From assembly GCF_018334155.1 (NCBI RefSeq), contig NZ_JAGXTP010000001.1, positions 2,232,001-2,296,000 on the forward strand: DNA of 64,000 nt, read 5' to 3'. The notes under the pieces are model-generated. The model saw only the letters and a list, made by a program, of their open reading frames with translations, ran no database searches and was not told the origin of the DNA. The DNA comes from Devosia litorisediminis (lineage in GTDB: Bacteria; Pseudomonadota; Alphaproteobacteria; Rhizobiales; Devosiaceae). Positions 34,893 to 42,877 of the stretch are shown piece by piece (position 1 is the first letter of the stretch; every line of letters starts with the position of its first letter). Both the position numbers and the translations under genes were made by a program.

Positions 34893-35978
34893 CTAGTTCT
34901 GCGCAAGCGCATAGCTGGCCAGATCGATCCCCATGCGCTCCTCGACAAAGGGATAGACAGTGGGATCGAGCACGGAGGAGCTGAGCGGAATGACGGTCTT
35001 GGGGACGTGCAGCACGAAGATCTGCATGCCGATTTCGAGCTGGCCAACGCTGAGCGGTTCGCCATCGCTTGAGAGCGTGGTCAGCACATCGGGGAAGGTC
35101 GCCCGCCGGGTGCCGGACCTGTCGTCCACCGCCATATATTCATTCATCACATGCAGCACATCGCCCGATGCCAGGGTGACCGTGCCGATGTCGAAGGCTT
35201 CCCTGGTGTAGACCACCGATTTGTCGGTGATCCGTCCCTCGCAGAGGATGGTGCCGCCTGTGGTTTTGGCGATGGTTTCGATGATGGCGGTGCCGCCCTT
35301 GCCCTGCGCCGCGAGGATGGCTTCGCCCAGCTTGAGTGCCAGCGAAATGCCGCCGAGGGCTGCGTGGCGTTGTACATAGCTGGCGCGCAGCGGATTGCGG
35401 CAGGAGGCAATGAAGCCGCCGGACATGTCGGCAGCGGTGCGCAGGATGGGCGAGACTTTGGCCGTCGCGCCGCGCGTTACCAGTTCGATATAGCGGTTCT
35501 TGTCGCGATTGCCGCCCACGGCAGTCTGGATCATCTGTTCGGGAGAGCCAGCCATGCCGATCGAGCCCATATCGCCCGTGGGATGAGCGCGAATATCGCC
35601 GACAGCGTCGACCACCCTGGTGCCCAGAATGGCGGAAGGCAGCCAGCCATTGAGGGTTGATGACTTGCCGTTCTGCCCGACCATCAGCCCGCTGAGTTTT
35701 TCGCCCAGCGCGTCCTGCAGCAATTGCACGGCTTTGACATAGTCGACGCCCTGCATTTCCCATGGCGTGGTGGAGGCAGGAGCGCCAATTGCGGCGGCGG
35801 TGGCCACCCAGTCATCGGCATTGAGCTCTTCAATGCTGACCAGTTCAGGCTTGCCGACCGAGACCGCGGCGTGCCCAAGCATGCGGCCATGATCGGCCCA
35901 ACCACCACCCCCAGCGGCGTAGACTGAACCGCCCAGAACGGCTGCTTCGACATCCTTTTCGGTGAGAATACGGCCCAT
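34893..35978 (-). CDS. DUF917 (S-Me-THD-like) protein, probable thiohydantoin desulfurase
   Basis: 361 residues from ATG 35978, which overlaps the stop of the upstream hydrolase (TGATG). It matches DUF917 along its length: GGSVYAAGGGGWADHGRMLG at the N-terminus, HPTGDMGSIGMAGSPEQM in the middle, and DRSGTRRATFPDV toward the end. DUF917 proteins were long uncharacterised and often sit beside hydantoinases. In the reconstituted ergothioneine pathway a new enzyme type removes sulfur from the thiohydantoin propionate; from memory this is the DUF917 family. Here it lies between exactly the enzymes that would make and consume such intermediates. Sulfide release is therefore predicted; it is inference from context. 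Confidence 0.8.
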   Translation of the reverse strand: MGRILTEKDVEAAVLGGSVYAAGGGGWADHGRMLGHAAVSVGKPELVSIEELNADDWVATAAAIGAPASTTPWEMQGVDYVKAVQLLQDALGEKLSGLMVGQNGKSSTLNGWLPSAILGTRVVDAVGDIRAHPTGDMGSIGMAGSPEQMIQTAVGGNRDKNRYIELVTRGATAKVSPILRTAADMSGGFIASCRNPLRASYVQRHAALGGISLALKLGEAILAAQGKGGTAIIETIAKTTGGTILCEGRITDKSVVYTREAFDIGTVTLASGDVLHVMNEYMAVDDRSGTRRATFPDVLTTLSSDGEPLSVGQLEIGMQIFVLHVPKTVIPLSSSVLDPTVYPFVEERMGIDLASYALAQN

Positions 35979-37231
35979 CAAATGTCCTCTTGCAGTTTGG
36001 TGTCAAGCGCCATGACGGCATCCAGCAGGACGGCCGCGCCCAGCGCGATATCTTCAGCGGTGGCCAATTCATCGGGGGCGTGGCTGCGACCATCGACGCA
36101 GGGCACAAAGATCATGGCTGCCTTGGTGATCCGCGCCATCCAGGCGGTATCGTGCCCTGCCCCCGAGGCCATGCGGCGGTGGCTGGCGCCAGCGGTTTGA
36201 CAGGCGCCATCGAGCACGTCGAGCAGGTCGGCATCGCCGGGCGTCGGTAGATTGTCCGAGACCATTCGGGGCGCCGAAACCGCTACGCCGGTCTTGGCAG
36301 CAATCGCCCCGACGCCATTGTCGAGTTCATCAACGAAGCGCTCCATATCCTCGCGGCGTTCGGCACGCGCATCGATCAGCATGCGCACTCTTGCGGGCAC
36401 GACATTGGCCGCGTTGGGGGTCATTTCGAATTCCCCGACCGTCGCGGCGAAATGGGCTTCTCCACTGGCTAGCGCCTTGGCGAGTTCCTCGACACCCAAT
36501 GCGATCCAGGCTGCGGTGGTCAGCGCGTCCTTGCGGGCGCCCATCGGGGTGGTGCCCGCATGGTCAGCGCGGCCTTCAACGATGATTTCAATACGGGTGA
36601 TGCCGGCAATGGCCGTGACCACACCGATATCGATTTTCTCATTTTGCAGCACGGGGCCCTGCTCGATATGCAGTTCGAGGAAGGCCTTGATGTCGTCGCG
36701 CTCGGCGCTGTGCAGCGGGTGGCCGCCGACATCGGCAATAGCCTGTTCGAGCGTTAGTTCACCGGCCACGCGCTGCAGCCACTCAGGCGGTCGCGAGCCG
36801 CTCATGCCGCGACTGCCGATGCAGGAGACCCCAAAGATCGAGACCTCTTCGGCGAGGAAATCGGCCACTTCGAGTGTATGATCAAGAACAGTGCCCTGAT
36901 CCCGCAGCGCCCGGACCACTTCGAGGGCGGCGATCACCCCGGCAATGCCGTCAAAGCGGCCACCATCGGGCACGGTGTCGGAATGCGAGCCGAGCATGAT
37001 GGTGCCCAGATCGGGATGGGCGCCGCGAATGGTGCCGATCAGATTGCCCGCCGCGTCGATCTGGGTAACGGCCCCGGCGTCGCGCATGGCCTGTTCAAGC
37101 CATTTGCGGCCCTCAAGGAATTTCGGGGTAAAGGCGCGCCGCGTATAGGGACGATCCGGCTCGGTAATACCGGCCAGCGCGTCGATATCGTCGGCAATGC
37201 GCCGGGCGCGAATGGTGGAATTGGTATTCAT
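35978..37231 (-). CDS. M20 family Zn-dependent N-carbamoyl-amino acid hydrolase (probable N-carbamoylglutamate hydrolase)
   Basis: 417 residues from ATG 37231; the open frame further upstream is repeat DNA. It belongs to the HyuC/AllC/beta-ureidopropionase branch of M20 peptidases. Metal ligands are seen in GSHSDTVPDGGRFDG and in EEVSIFG and ELHIEQGPVL. DHAGTTPMGARKDAL marks the substrate-binding domain, and GAGHDTAWM with the final VDGRSHAPDE complete the site. In this operon the likely substrate is N-carbamoyl-L-glutamate formed by the neighbouring hydantoinase, giving glutamate, CO2 and ammonia. Allantoate or other ureido acids cannot be excluded by sequence alone. Confidence 0.85.
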   Translation of the reverse strand: MNTNSTIRARRIADDIDALAGITEPDRPYTRRAFTPKFLEGRKWLEQAMRDAGAVTQIDAAGNLIGTIRGAHPDLGTIMLGSHSDTVPDGGRFDGIAGVIAALEVVRALRDQGTVLDHTLEVADFLAEEVSIFGVSCIGSRGMSGSRPPEWLQRVAGELTLEQAIADVGGHPLHSAERDDIKAFLELHIEQGPVLQNEKIDIGVVTAIAGITRIEIIVEGRADHAGTTPMGARKDALTTAAWIALGVEELAKALASGEAHFAATVGEFEMTPNAANVVPARVRMLIDARAERREDMERFVDELDNGVGAIAAKTGVAVSAPRMVSDNLPTPGDADLLDVLDGACQTAGASHRRMASGAGHDTAWMARITKAAMIFVPCVDGRSHAPDELATAEDIALGAAVLLDAVMALDTKLQEDI

Positions 37232-37263
37232 GACAGCGGTTGCTCCCGTCCGGTGGCTGTTCC

Positions 37264-37388
37264 ACCCCCACCCTTGGTCCCTCCCCACAAGGGGGAGGGA
37301 GACGATGGGTGCGCGTTCAGGAGCAAAATATCGGTTTCTCGCAGGATGTGCTTCCCTCCCCCTTGTGGGGAGGGAGTGAGGGTGGGGG
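37264..37388. repeat. Inverted pair of GC-rich palindromic intergenic repeats
   Basis: CCCTCCCCACAAGGGGGAGG with a flanking CCCCCACCC occurs at 37264-37303, and its inverse with GAGGGTGGGGG at 37353-37388, separated by about 50 bp. The same element recurs at 38785-38884, 53714-53763 and, degenerate, at 55165-55295. It separates the hydantoinase and carbamoyl hydrolase genes within one operon. Confidence 0.85.
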
Positions 37389-37394
37389 ATCCGC

Positions 37395-38753
37395 TCATGC
37401 GCCTGCCTCCGGCCGCACGAACCGTCCGAAACCCGGTTCGCCAACATTGGTGCCGTCAAACACCTGCTGGCCGCGCAGATAGGTCAGGCCGACCGTCCAG
37501 GGCAGCTCGATGCCGTTATAGGGCGACCAGCCCACCACGTTGTGCCCGCTCTCGGCAGCGTCGTAGCGTTTGGGGCGCGGGAACAGCACGGTGATGTCAG
37601 CATCCTTACCGACGCTGAGTGCGCCTTTTGCATGGTCGATGCGGAAGTGTCTTGCCGGGTTTTCGGCCATCAGCTTCGCGGCCCAGGTCAGCGGGATATC
37701 GCGCTCCAAGGCGCCCTTGATGAAAAGCGGCACCATAACCTCAAGGCCCGGTACGCCTGAGGCATTGGCCAGCATGTCGGGGTTGGTCTTGCGGTTTTCC
37801 GACCAGCTCACATGGTCGGTCGAGACCATGGTGACATTACCGGCCCGCACATGCTCCCAGAGCTTTTCAACCTCGGCGCGCGGACGGATGGGCGGGTTGA
37901 TCTTGGCTTTACCGCCGAGCCGGGCGACATCATTTTCCTCGTCCAGCGTCAGATAATGGATGCAGCATTCGATGGTGGCTGCAAACCCCTGCTCGCGATA
38001 GGACCGGGCAATGTCATAGCCCCGGCCGAGCGAGCAGTGCACGACATGGGCCGGGCAACTGGTGGCGGCACCCGTCTCATAGATTTGCAGGCTGGCCAGC
38101 AATTCGGTCAGCGGTGGGCGACTCAGGCCATGGGCGCGAAAGTCAGTGATGCCCAGCGCCTTGACCCTGGCCATTGCCGCGCGCACGGCCTCGTCATCTT
38201 CGTTATGGACGCCGGCGGTCAGTCCGGTGGGCGCAATAGCCGCAAAGCACTCCGCGAGCAAAGCTGCGGAGATACGCGGGAAGCGGACCGGGTCGGTGCC
38301 GAAGGTGGAGAACTTGAAGGCAGCGACACCGGCTTCAACCTGCTCGGCGATGCGGCTGGCGCCCTCCTCGGGCACCACGGTGCCATAGAGCGCGAAATCC
38401 ACACGGGCCTGCGGTTGGGCCAGCGCGACCTTGGTGCGCACTGCGGCCGCCGAAGCGACCAGATTGCCCTCGTCATAGGGCATATCGACAATCGTGGTGA
38501 CGCCGCCGGCAGCGGCCGAGCGGGTGGACCAGATGAAGTCTTCCTGATCGCGCTGGCTGAGGGAATGGGTCTGGGCGTCGATGGCGCCGGGCAGGATCAG
38601 CGCGTCGCCCAATTCATGGCGTTCATGAGCATGGGGCGGCGTGCCTTCGCCGACATGGACGATCTTGCCGTCGCGCACGGCGACATAACCGTTCTCGATG
38701 ATGAGGTCGGGGAGGACAATGGTGCCGGAGAGGACGAGATCGAAATCGGACAT
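37395..38753 (-). CDS. Dihydropyrimidinase/hydantoinase-like amidohydrolase (probable hydantoin-5-propionate hydrolase)
   Basis: 452 residues from ATG 38753. Cyclic amidohydrolase fold of the dihydropyrimidinase/allantoinase group. The carboxylated lysine is in AAFKFSTFG (Lys147); later ligands are His in GVHNEDD, His in HVVHCSLGRG and Asp in STDHVSW. The first metal motif reads DAQTH (residues 59-63, Gln61 codon 38571-38573) where the family has D-x-H-x-H, so one metal ligand is changed. Predicted to open hydantoin-5-propionate to N-carbamoylglutamate, feeding the next gene product. An allantoinase or other hydantoinase role is the alternative. Confidence 0.83.
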   Translation of the reverse strand: MSDFDLVLSGTIVLPDLIIENGYVAVRDGKIVHVGEGTPPHAHERHELGDALILPGAIDAQTHSLSQRDQEDFIWSTRSAAAGGVTTIVDMPYDEGNLVASAAAVRTKVALAQPQARVDFALYGTVVPEEGASRIAEQVEAGVAAFKFSTFGTDPVRFPRISAALLAECFAAIAPTGLTAGVHNEDDEAVRAAMARVKALGITDFRAHGLSRPPLTELLASLQIYETGAATSCPAHVVHCSLGRGYDIARSYREQGFAATIECCIHYLTLDEENDVARLGGKAKINPPIRPRAEVEKLWEHVRAGNVTMVSTDHVSWSENRKTNPDMLANASGVPGLEVMVPLFIKGALERDIPLTWAAKLMAENPARHFRIDHAKGALSVGKDADITVLFPRPKRYDAAESGHNVVGWSPYNGIELPWTVGLTYLRGQQVFDGTNVGEPGFGRFVRPEAGA

Positions 38754-38784
38754 GTCACTGCTTCCAAGAACGGGGCGTGGGCTT

Positions 38785-38884
38785 CCCTCCCCCTTGTGGG
38801 GAGGGAGTGAGGGTGGGGGTAAGGGTCGGGCACCGCGCGTAAAACTCACCCCCACCCTTGATCCCTCCCCACAAGGGGGAGGGA
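38785..38884. repeat. Second inverted pair of the GC-rich palindromic repeat
   Basis: CCCTCCCCCTTGTGGGGAGG with GAGGGTGGGGG at 38785-38819 and the inverse copy CCCCCACCCTTGATCCCTCC onward at 38848-38884 are separated by 28 bp. The pair lies between the small permease gene (stop 38910) and the hydantoinase gene (start 38753) and could fold into a large cruciform or mRNA hairpin. Confidence 0.85.
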
Positions 38885-38909
38885 GACGAAAGAGCCGCAA
38901 GCATCACCA

Positions 38910-39662
38910 TCATGCCGCGGCCCTCCCCAACTGACCGGTGCGGGCCATCAGGAAGCGTTCGAGGGCAGAGAGACCGTCATAGATCAGCACGGCGAGGACG
39001 CCGACGATCAGGCCGCCCTGCAGCACGAAGCTGGTATTGCTCGAGAGCAGCCCGGCGATGATCACCTCCCCCAAGGTCCGTGCAGCGACGGTCGAGCCAA
39101 TGGTGGCGGTGGCCAGCGAAATGACCACGGAAAGTCGAATACCGGCCAGAATGACCGGAAGCGCCAGCGGCAGTTCGATCTTGAGCAGGCGTTGCCAGCC
39201 GGTCATGCCCATGCCCTTGGCCGCGTCGGTGACGGCGGGCGGCAGATTGGTCAGGCCGGTCAGCGTATTCTCGAAAATGGGCAGCAGACCGTAGAGAAAC
39301 AGCGCCACCAGGGTTGGGGCGGTGCCGAAGCCCAGCATGGGCACCGCCAGCGCCAGCACGGCCACGGGCGGAAAGGTCTGCCCGACATTGGCGAGACTGC
39401 GCGACAGCGGCAGGAATTCGGCCCCGAAAGGCCGGGTTACGATGATGGCCAGGCCCACGGCAATGATAGTGGAGGCTGCGGTCGCGGCGGCCACGATGGC
39501 CAGGTGATTGAGGGTGATGTCGAGCAGGCTGCCCTGATTGTAGATGGCGGGCTGGCTGTTTTTGGTGAACAGGCTGAAGAAGCCGCTGAACAGCTCGGGG
39601 CTGGCCAGAAACAGGCCCAGCACCAGAAACGCCAGCAGTCGGAGGAGATTACCCGTGGTCAT
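38910..39662 (-). CDS. Osmoprotectant-type ABC transporter permease (YehW-like), probable ergothioneine importer subunit
   Basis: 250 residues, six helices, BPD_transp_1 permease of the OpuB/YehW type. The EAA coupling loop is seen around AAKGMGMTGWQRLLKIELPL. Its ATG overlaps the ATPase gene stop (ATGA). With the larger permease, ATPase and binding protein it makes a YehZYXW-like (OsmF) system. Such systems take up quaternary ammonium betaines; ergothioneine is the trimethylbetaine of 2-thiohistidine, and the operon encodes its predicted breakdown, so ergothioneine is the likely cargo. Confidence 0.87.
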   Translation of the reverse strand: MTTGNLLRLLAFLVLGLFLASPELFSGFFSLFTKNSQPAIYNQGSLLDITLNHLAIVAAATAASTIIAVGLAIIVTRPFGAEFLPLSRSLANVGQTFPPVAVLALAVPMLGFGTAPTLVALFLYGLLPIFENTLTGLTNLPPAVTDAAKGMGMTGWQRLLKIELPLALPVILAGIRLSVVISLATATIGSTVAARTLGEVIIAGLLSSNTSFVLQGGLIVGVLAVLIYDGLSALERFLMARTGQLGRAAA

Positions 39663-40594
39663 TGTGGTCTGGCCGCCAGTTTGGCCAGCGCGTCCAGCGT
39701 GACCTGACCGACAATCTGGCCATCGCGCAGGACCGGCAGAGCGGGCCGACCAGACCAGAGCAGCTCGGCATAGGCATCACGCAGGGAGGCTTGCGCCGCG
39801 ATGGGCTCGCCGCTGGCCTCGCCGGGCTCAATGTGATCGGCAACCTTGGACAGCGAGAGCAGGCGGAAGGGACGTTCGCTGGTGCCGATCAGTTCGGCGA
39901 CAAAGGGCGTTGCAGGATTGGCGATGATCTCGGCGGGCGCTGCACATTGCAGCAGCTTGCCCTCGTCCATCACGGCGATGGTGTGGCCGAGGTGAATGGC
40001 CTCTTCCATGTCGTGGGTAACCAGCACGACGGTGGTGCCGAATTTGCGCTGAATGGCCAGCAAATCGTCCTGTGCCTTGGCGCGGATCACCGGATCAAGC
40101 GCGCCATAGGGCTCGTCCATCAGCAGGATATTGGGCTCGGCCGCTAGAGCGCGGGCCACGCCAACGCGCTGCTGCTGGCCGCCGCTGAGCTCGTGCGGAA
40201 GCCGATCGCGGAACTGGCCGGGATCGAGCTGGAACAGCTCCATCAGTTCGCCGACGCGGCGGGCGATGCGCGCCTTGTCCCAGCCGACCAGCTTGGGCAC
40301 GGTGGCAATGTTCTGGCCCACGGTACGGTGGGGAAACAGACCATGCCCTTGAATGGCGTAGCCGATGCGGCGGCGCAGTTCATAGGCGGGGATATCGGCG
40401 ATATCCTGACCATCGATGCGCACTGTGCCCGAAGTGGGCGTCACCAGCTTGTTGATCATGCGCATCAGCGTGGTCTTGCCCGAGCCCGAGGTGCCGACCA
40501 CCACGCAAATGGTGTGGGGCTGAATGGTGAGCGTGACATGATCCACCACCACGGTGCCGTCATAGCTCTTGGTGAGGTCTTCGATCTCGATCAT
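39659..40594 (-). CDS. Osmoprotectant-type ABC transporter ATPase (YehX/OpuCA-like)
   Basis: 311 residues. Walker A GTSGSGKTTLMRM, signature LSGGQQQRVGVARAL, Walker B ILLMDEPYGALD, H-loop VLVTHDMEEA. The C-terminal ~90 residues include a CBS-like tail (LPVLRDGQIVGQVTLDAL) as in OpuCA/YehX proteins. Four-base overlaps on both sides couple it to the two permease genes. Confidence 0.9.
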   Translation of the reverse strand: MIEIEDLTKSYDGTVVVDHVTLTIQPHTICVVVGTSGSGKTTLMRMINKLVTPTSGTVRIDGQDIADIPAYELRRRIGYAIQGHGLFPHRTVGQNIATVPKLVGWDKARIARRVGELMELFQLDPGQFRDRLPHELSGGQQQRVGVARALAAEPNILLMDEPYGALDPVIRAKAQDDLLAIQRKFGTTVVLVTHDMEEAIHLGHTIAVMDEGKLLQCAAPAEIIANPATPFVAELIGTSERPFRLLSLSKVADHIEPGEASGEPIAAQASLRDAYAELLWSGRPALPVLRDGQIVGQVTLDALAKLAARPQ

Positions 40595-41784
40595 GAGCGC
40601 TTCCCCTCGCGCGCGGTCATTTCCACCAGGGCGTCGAGCACCACAGCGGCAGCAAAAGCCAGGGCGACTGTCGGCACAGCCCCCAGCAGCACCAGATCCA
40701 TGGCCGTCTGGCCAATGCCCTGAAACACGAAGACACCAAAGCCACCGCCGCCGATCAGTGCGGCTATGGTGGTCAGGCCGATATTCTGCACCAGCACGAT
40801 GCGGATGCCGGTCAGGATCACCGGAAAGGCCAGTGGCAGTTCAACCGCCCTGAGGCGCTGGAAATCGGTCATGCCCATGCCGCGCGCCGCATCGATGGCT
40901 GCCGGCGAGACGCTTTGCAGGCCCACCACGGTGTTGGAGACGATGGGCAGCAGCGAATAAGCGAACAGCGCGACTAGAGCAGGCGCCGTGCCGATGCCCG
41001 AAATGCCGATGGCCGATGCGCCGGGGATGTTGGCGGCAATCCAGGCCAGTGGGGCGATAAGAAGGCCAAACAGGGCAATTGAGGGAATGGTCTGGACGAT
41101 GTTGAGCACATTGAGCACGCCGGCGCGCAGGGGTTTGACCTTGTAGCAAACAATGCCCAGCGGCAGGCCGACCAGCGTGGCAATGGCGACCGAGCCAAAG
41201 GCCAGCACCAGATGGGTGCGCGCTTCAGACCAGAAGGCCGGGGCGCGATTGGCATATTCCTTGAGCATGGAAAGCTGATCCCAGCCGCCGCTCCACAACA
41301 GCAGCGCCATAGCTGCCGCCACCGCGATCAGAATGGCGACGCGTGTGAGGGGCTTGAAGGCCAGCCGGGTCAGGGCGTCGGTTTCCAGCAAGGCGAAGGC
41401 GAAGACCAGCAGCCAGAACCCCGCGCCGGGCGAGACGCGTGCGAAGGTGTTGCCCTCGGGCGTCAAAAAGGCCGCTGACTGGCCCATCAGGACGAACAGC
41501 ACGGCGAGGACGGAAAACCCGACGATCAGCTTGGTCAGCGGGGCAAGGCGCAATAGAGCTACACCGAAACCGGCAAGCAATGTGAGTGTGAGCAGCGCGG
41601 AAAACTGGCCCGGCAGCGCCTCAAACAGTCCCTTGGTCTCGCCGAGCACGATCCGGTTGGCGCGGAACAGGGCGAAGGGCAGTGCGGCACCGGCAGCAGC
41701 GATCAGGGCGATCATGACGCCGAGCTTGTCGAGCGCGAACCAAACGGGTCGCGTGGCGGCAGCGGGAGTGTCGGCTATGCTCAT
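40591..41784 (-). CDS. Osmoprotectant-type ABC transporter permease, long form (YehY-like)
   Basis: 397 residues. The N-terminal ~180 residues carry four or five extra transmembrane helices; the C-terminal 210 are the BPD_transp_1 domain with AARGMGMTDFQRLRAVELPL. The same long/short permease pair is found in the E. coli YehZYXW system. It starts 101 bases after the binding-protein gene. The extra N-terminal helices have no assigned role. Confidence 0.88.
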   Translation of the reverse strand: MSIADTPAAATRPVWFALDKLGVMIALIAAAGAALPFALFRANRIVLGETKGLFEALPGQFSALLTLTLLAGFGVALLRLAPLTKLIVGFSVLAVLFVLMGQSAAFLTPEGNTFARVSPGAGFWLLVFAFALLETDALTRLAFKPLTRVAILIAVAAAMALLLWSGGWDQLSMLKEYANRAPAFWSEARTHLVLAFGSVAIATLVGLPLGIVCYKVKPLRAGVLNVLNIVQTIPSIALFGLLIAPLAWIAANIPGASAIGISGIGTAPALVALFAYSLLPIVSNTVVGLQSVSPAAIDAARGMGMTDFQRLRAVELPLAFPVILTGIRIVLVQNIGLTTIAALIGGGGFGVFVFQGIGQTAMDLVLLGAVPTVALAFAAAVVLDALVEMTAREGKRS

Positions 41785-41884
41785 GCTGGCTCCAGAACGG
41801 TCAGTAGATGCTTCGCCTTGAAAGGGCCCCTACTCCGCCGGAGCAAGGAATGGGGTGAGCGCGTTGCCCTCACCCCGGTTCGGC

Positions 41885-42796
41885 CTACTGCAGGAAACCG
41901 CCCTGGGTCAGATAGTCGGTTGCCACGGCGGCAGAGGCTTCGCCACCGACCTGCACGCGACCATTGAGGTCCTGGAGCACTTCGAGCGTCAGGCCTTCAA
42001 AGACGGGCTTGAGCAGTTCTTCGATCTGCGGGTATTCCGCCAACACGTCAGCGCGGATGATCGGCGAAGGCTGATAGACGGGCTGCACACCCTTGTCGTC
42101 CTCGAGCACCTTGAGGCCGGAAGGGGCAATACCGCCATCGGTGCCATAGACCATGGCGGCATTGACGCCATTGGTCTGCTGGGCGGCAGCGGCAATGGTG
42201 GCCGCGGTGTCGCCACCCGACAGGGTGATGAGCTGATCAGGGGTCAGGGAGAAGCCATAGACTTCCTGGAATTTTGGCAGCGCGGCAGGCGAATTGACGA
42301 ACTCGGCCGATGCGGCAAGCTTGACCTCGCCACCGCCAGCAACCCAGGCGCCGAATTCGCTGAAGGTGTTCAGGCTATTGGCTTCGGCAACGTCGGACCG
42401 GATGGCCACGGCCCAGGTGTTATTGGCGGGCGATGGCGTCAGCCAGACGATATTGTTGGCCTCGAAATCGAGCTTGGCGGCTTCGGCATAGGCCAGTGCA
42501 GCGTCGTTCCAGAGCGGATCATCGGCCTTTTCGAAGAAGAAGGCGGCGTTGCCGGTGTATTCGGGGTAGATGTCGATCTCGCCCGCGGTGATGGCCTGAC
42601 GCACAATGGGTGTGCCACCAAGCTGGATGCGGTCTTCGACGGCAATGTCGTTGGCCTCAAGTACCTGCTTGATGATGTTGCCCAGAACGCCACCTTCAGT
42701 GTCGATCTTGGACGATACAACCACTTGAGCGTTTGCGGCCGTGACGGAAATGGCGAGCGCAGCGACTGCGCTCAAAAGCGTGGATGTGAGGCGCAT
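41885..42796 (-). CDS. Osmoprotectant-type substrate-binding protein (OpuAC/YehZ-like), candidate ergothioneine-binding protein
   Basis: 303 residues from ATG 42796, preceded by GGAGAAACCA. Sec signal peptide (STLLSAVAALAISVTAANA) and a mature OpuAC-type domain: SSKIDTEGGVLGNIIKQVLE, GGTPIVRQAITAGEIDIYPE and YPEYTGNAAFF are typical of OsmF/YehZ and OpuCC. No lipobox, so it should be free in the periplasm. It lies between the lyase gene and the permease, an unusual position suggesting co-regulation of uptake and first catabolic step. Confidence 0.87.
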   Translation of the reverse strand: MRLTSTLLSAVAALAISVTAANAQVVVSSKIDTEGGVLGNIIKQVLEANDIAVEDRIQLGGTPIVRQAITAGEIDIYPEYTGNAAFFFEKADDPLWNDAALAYAEAAKLDFEANNIVWLTPSPANNTWAVAIRSDVAEANSLNTFSEFGAWVAGGGEVKLAASAEFVNSPAALPKFQEVYGFSLTPDQLITLSGGDTAATIAAAAQQTNGVNAAMVYGTDGGIAPSGLKVLEDDKGVQPVYQPSPIIRADVLAEYPQIEELLKPVFEGLTLEVLQDLNGRVQVGGEASAAVATDYLTQGGFLQ

Positions 42797-42877
42797 TGGT
42801 TTCTCCGTTTTCTCCGGGTCTGTTACCCGGCTGTCCCTAACGTAGCGTCTTGGTAGAAATGAGCCAGATCGCAAATT

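Noticed and set aside
34893..38753. Allantoin or hydantoin racemic degradation cluster
   Set aside because: The hydrolase pair alone would fit, but no ureidoglycolate, glyoxylate or hydantoin racemase genes occur, and the pair is embedded with lyase and hydratase homologues.
37264..38884. CRISPR array or insertion-sequence terminal repeats
   Set aside because: The repeats are palindromic, irregularly spaced, lie between genes and have no spacers, transposase or target duplications.
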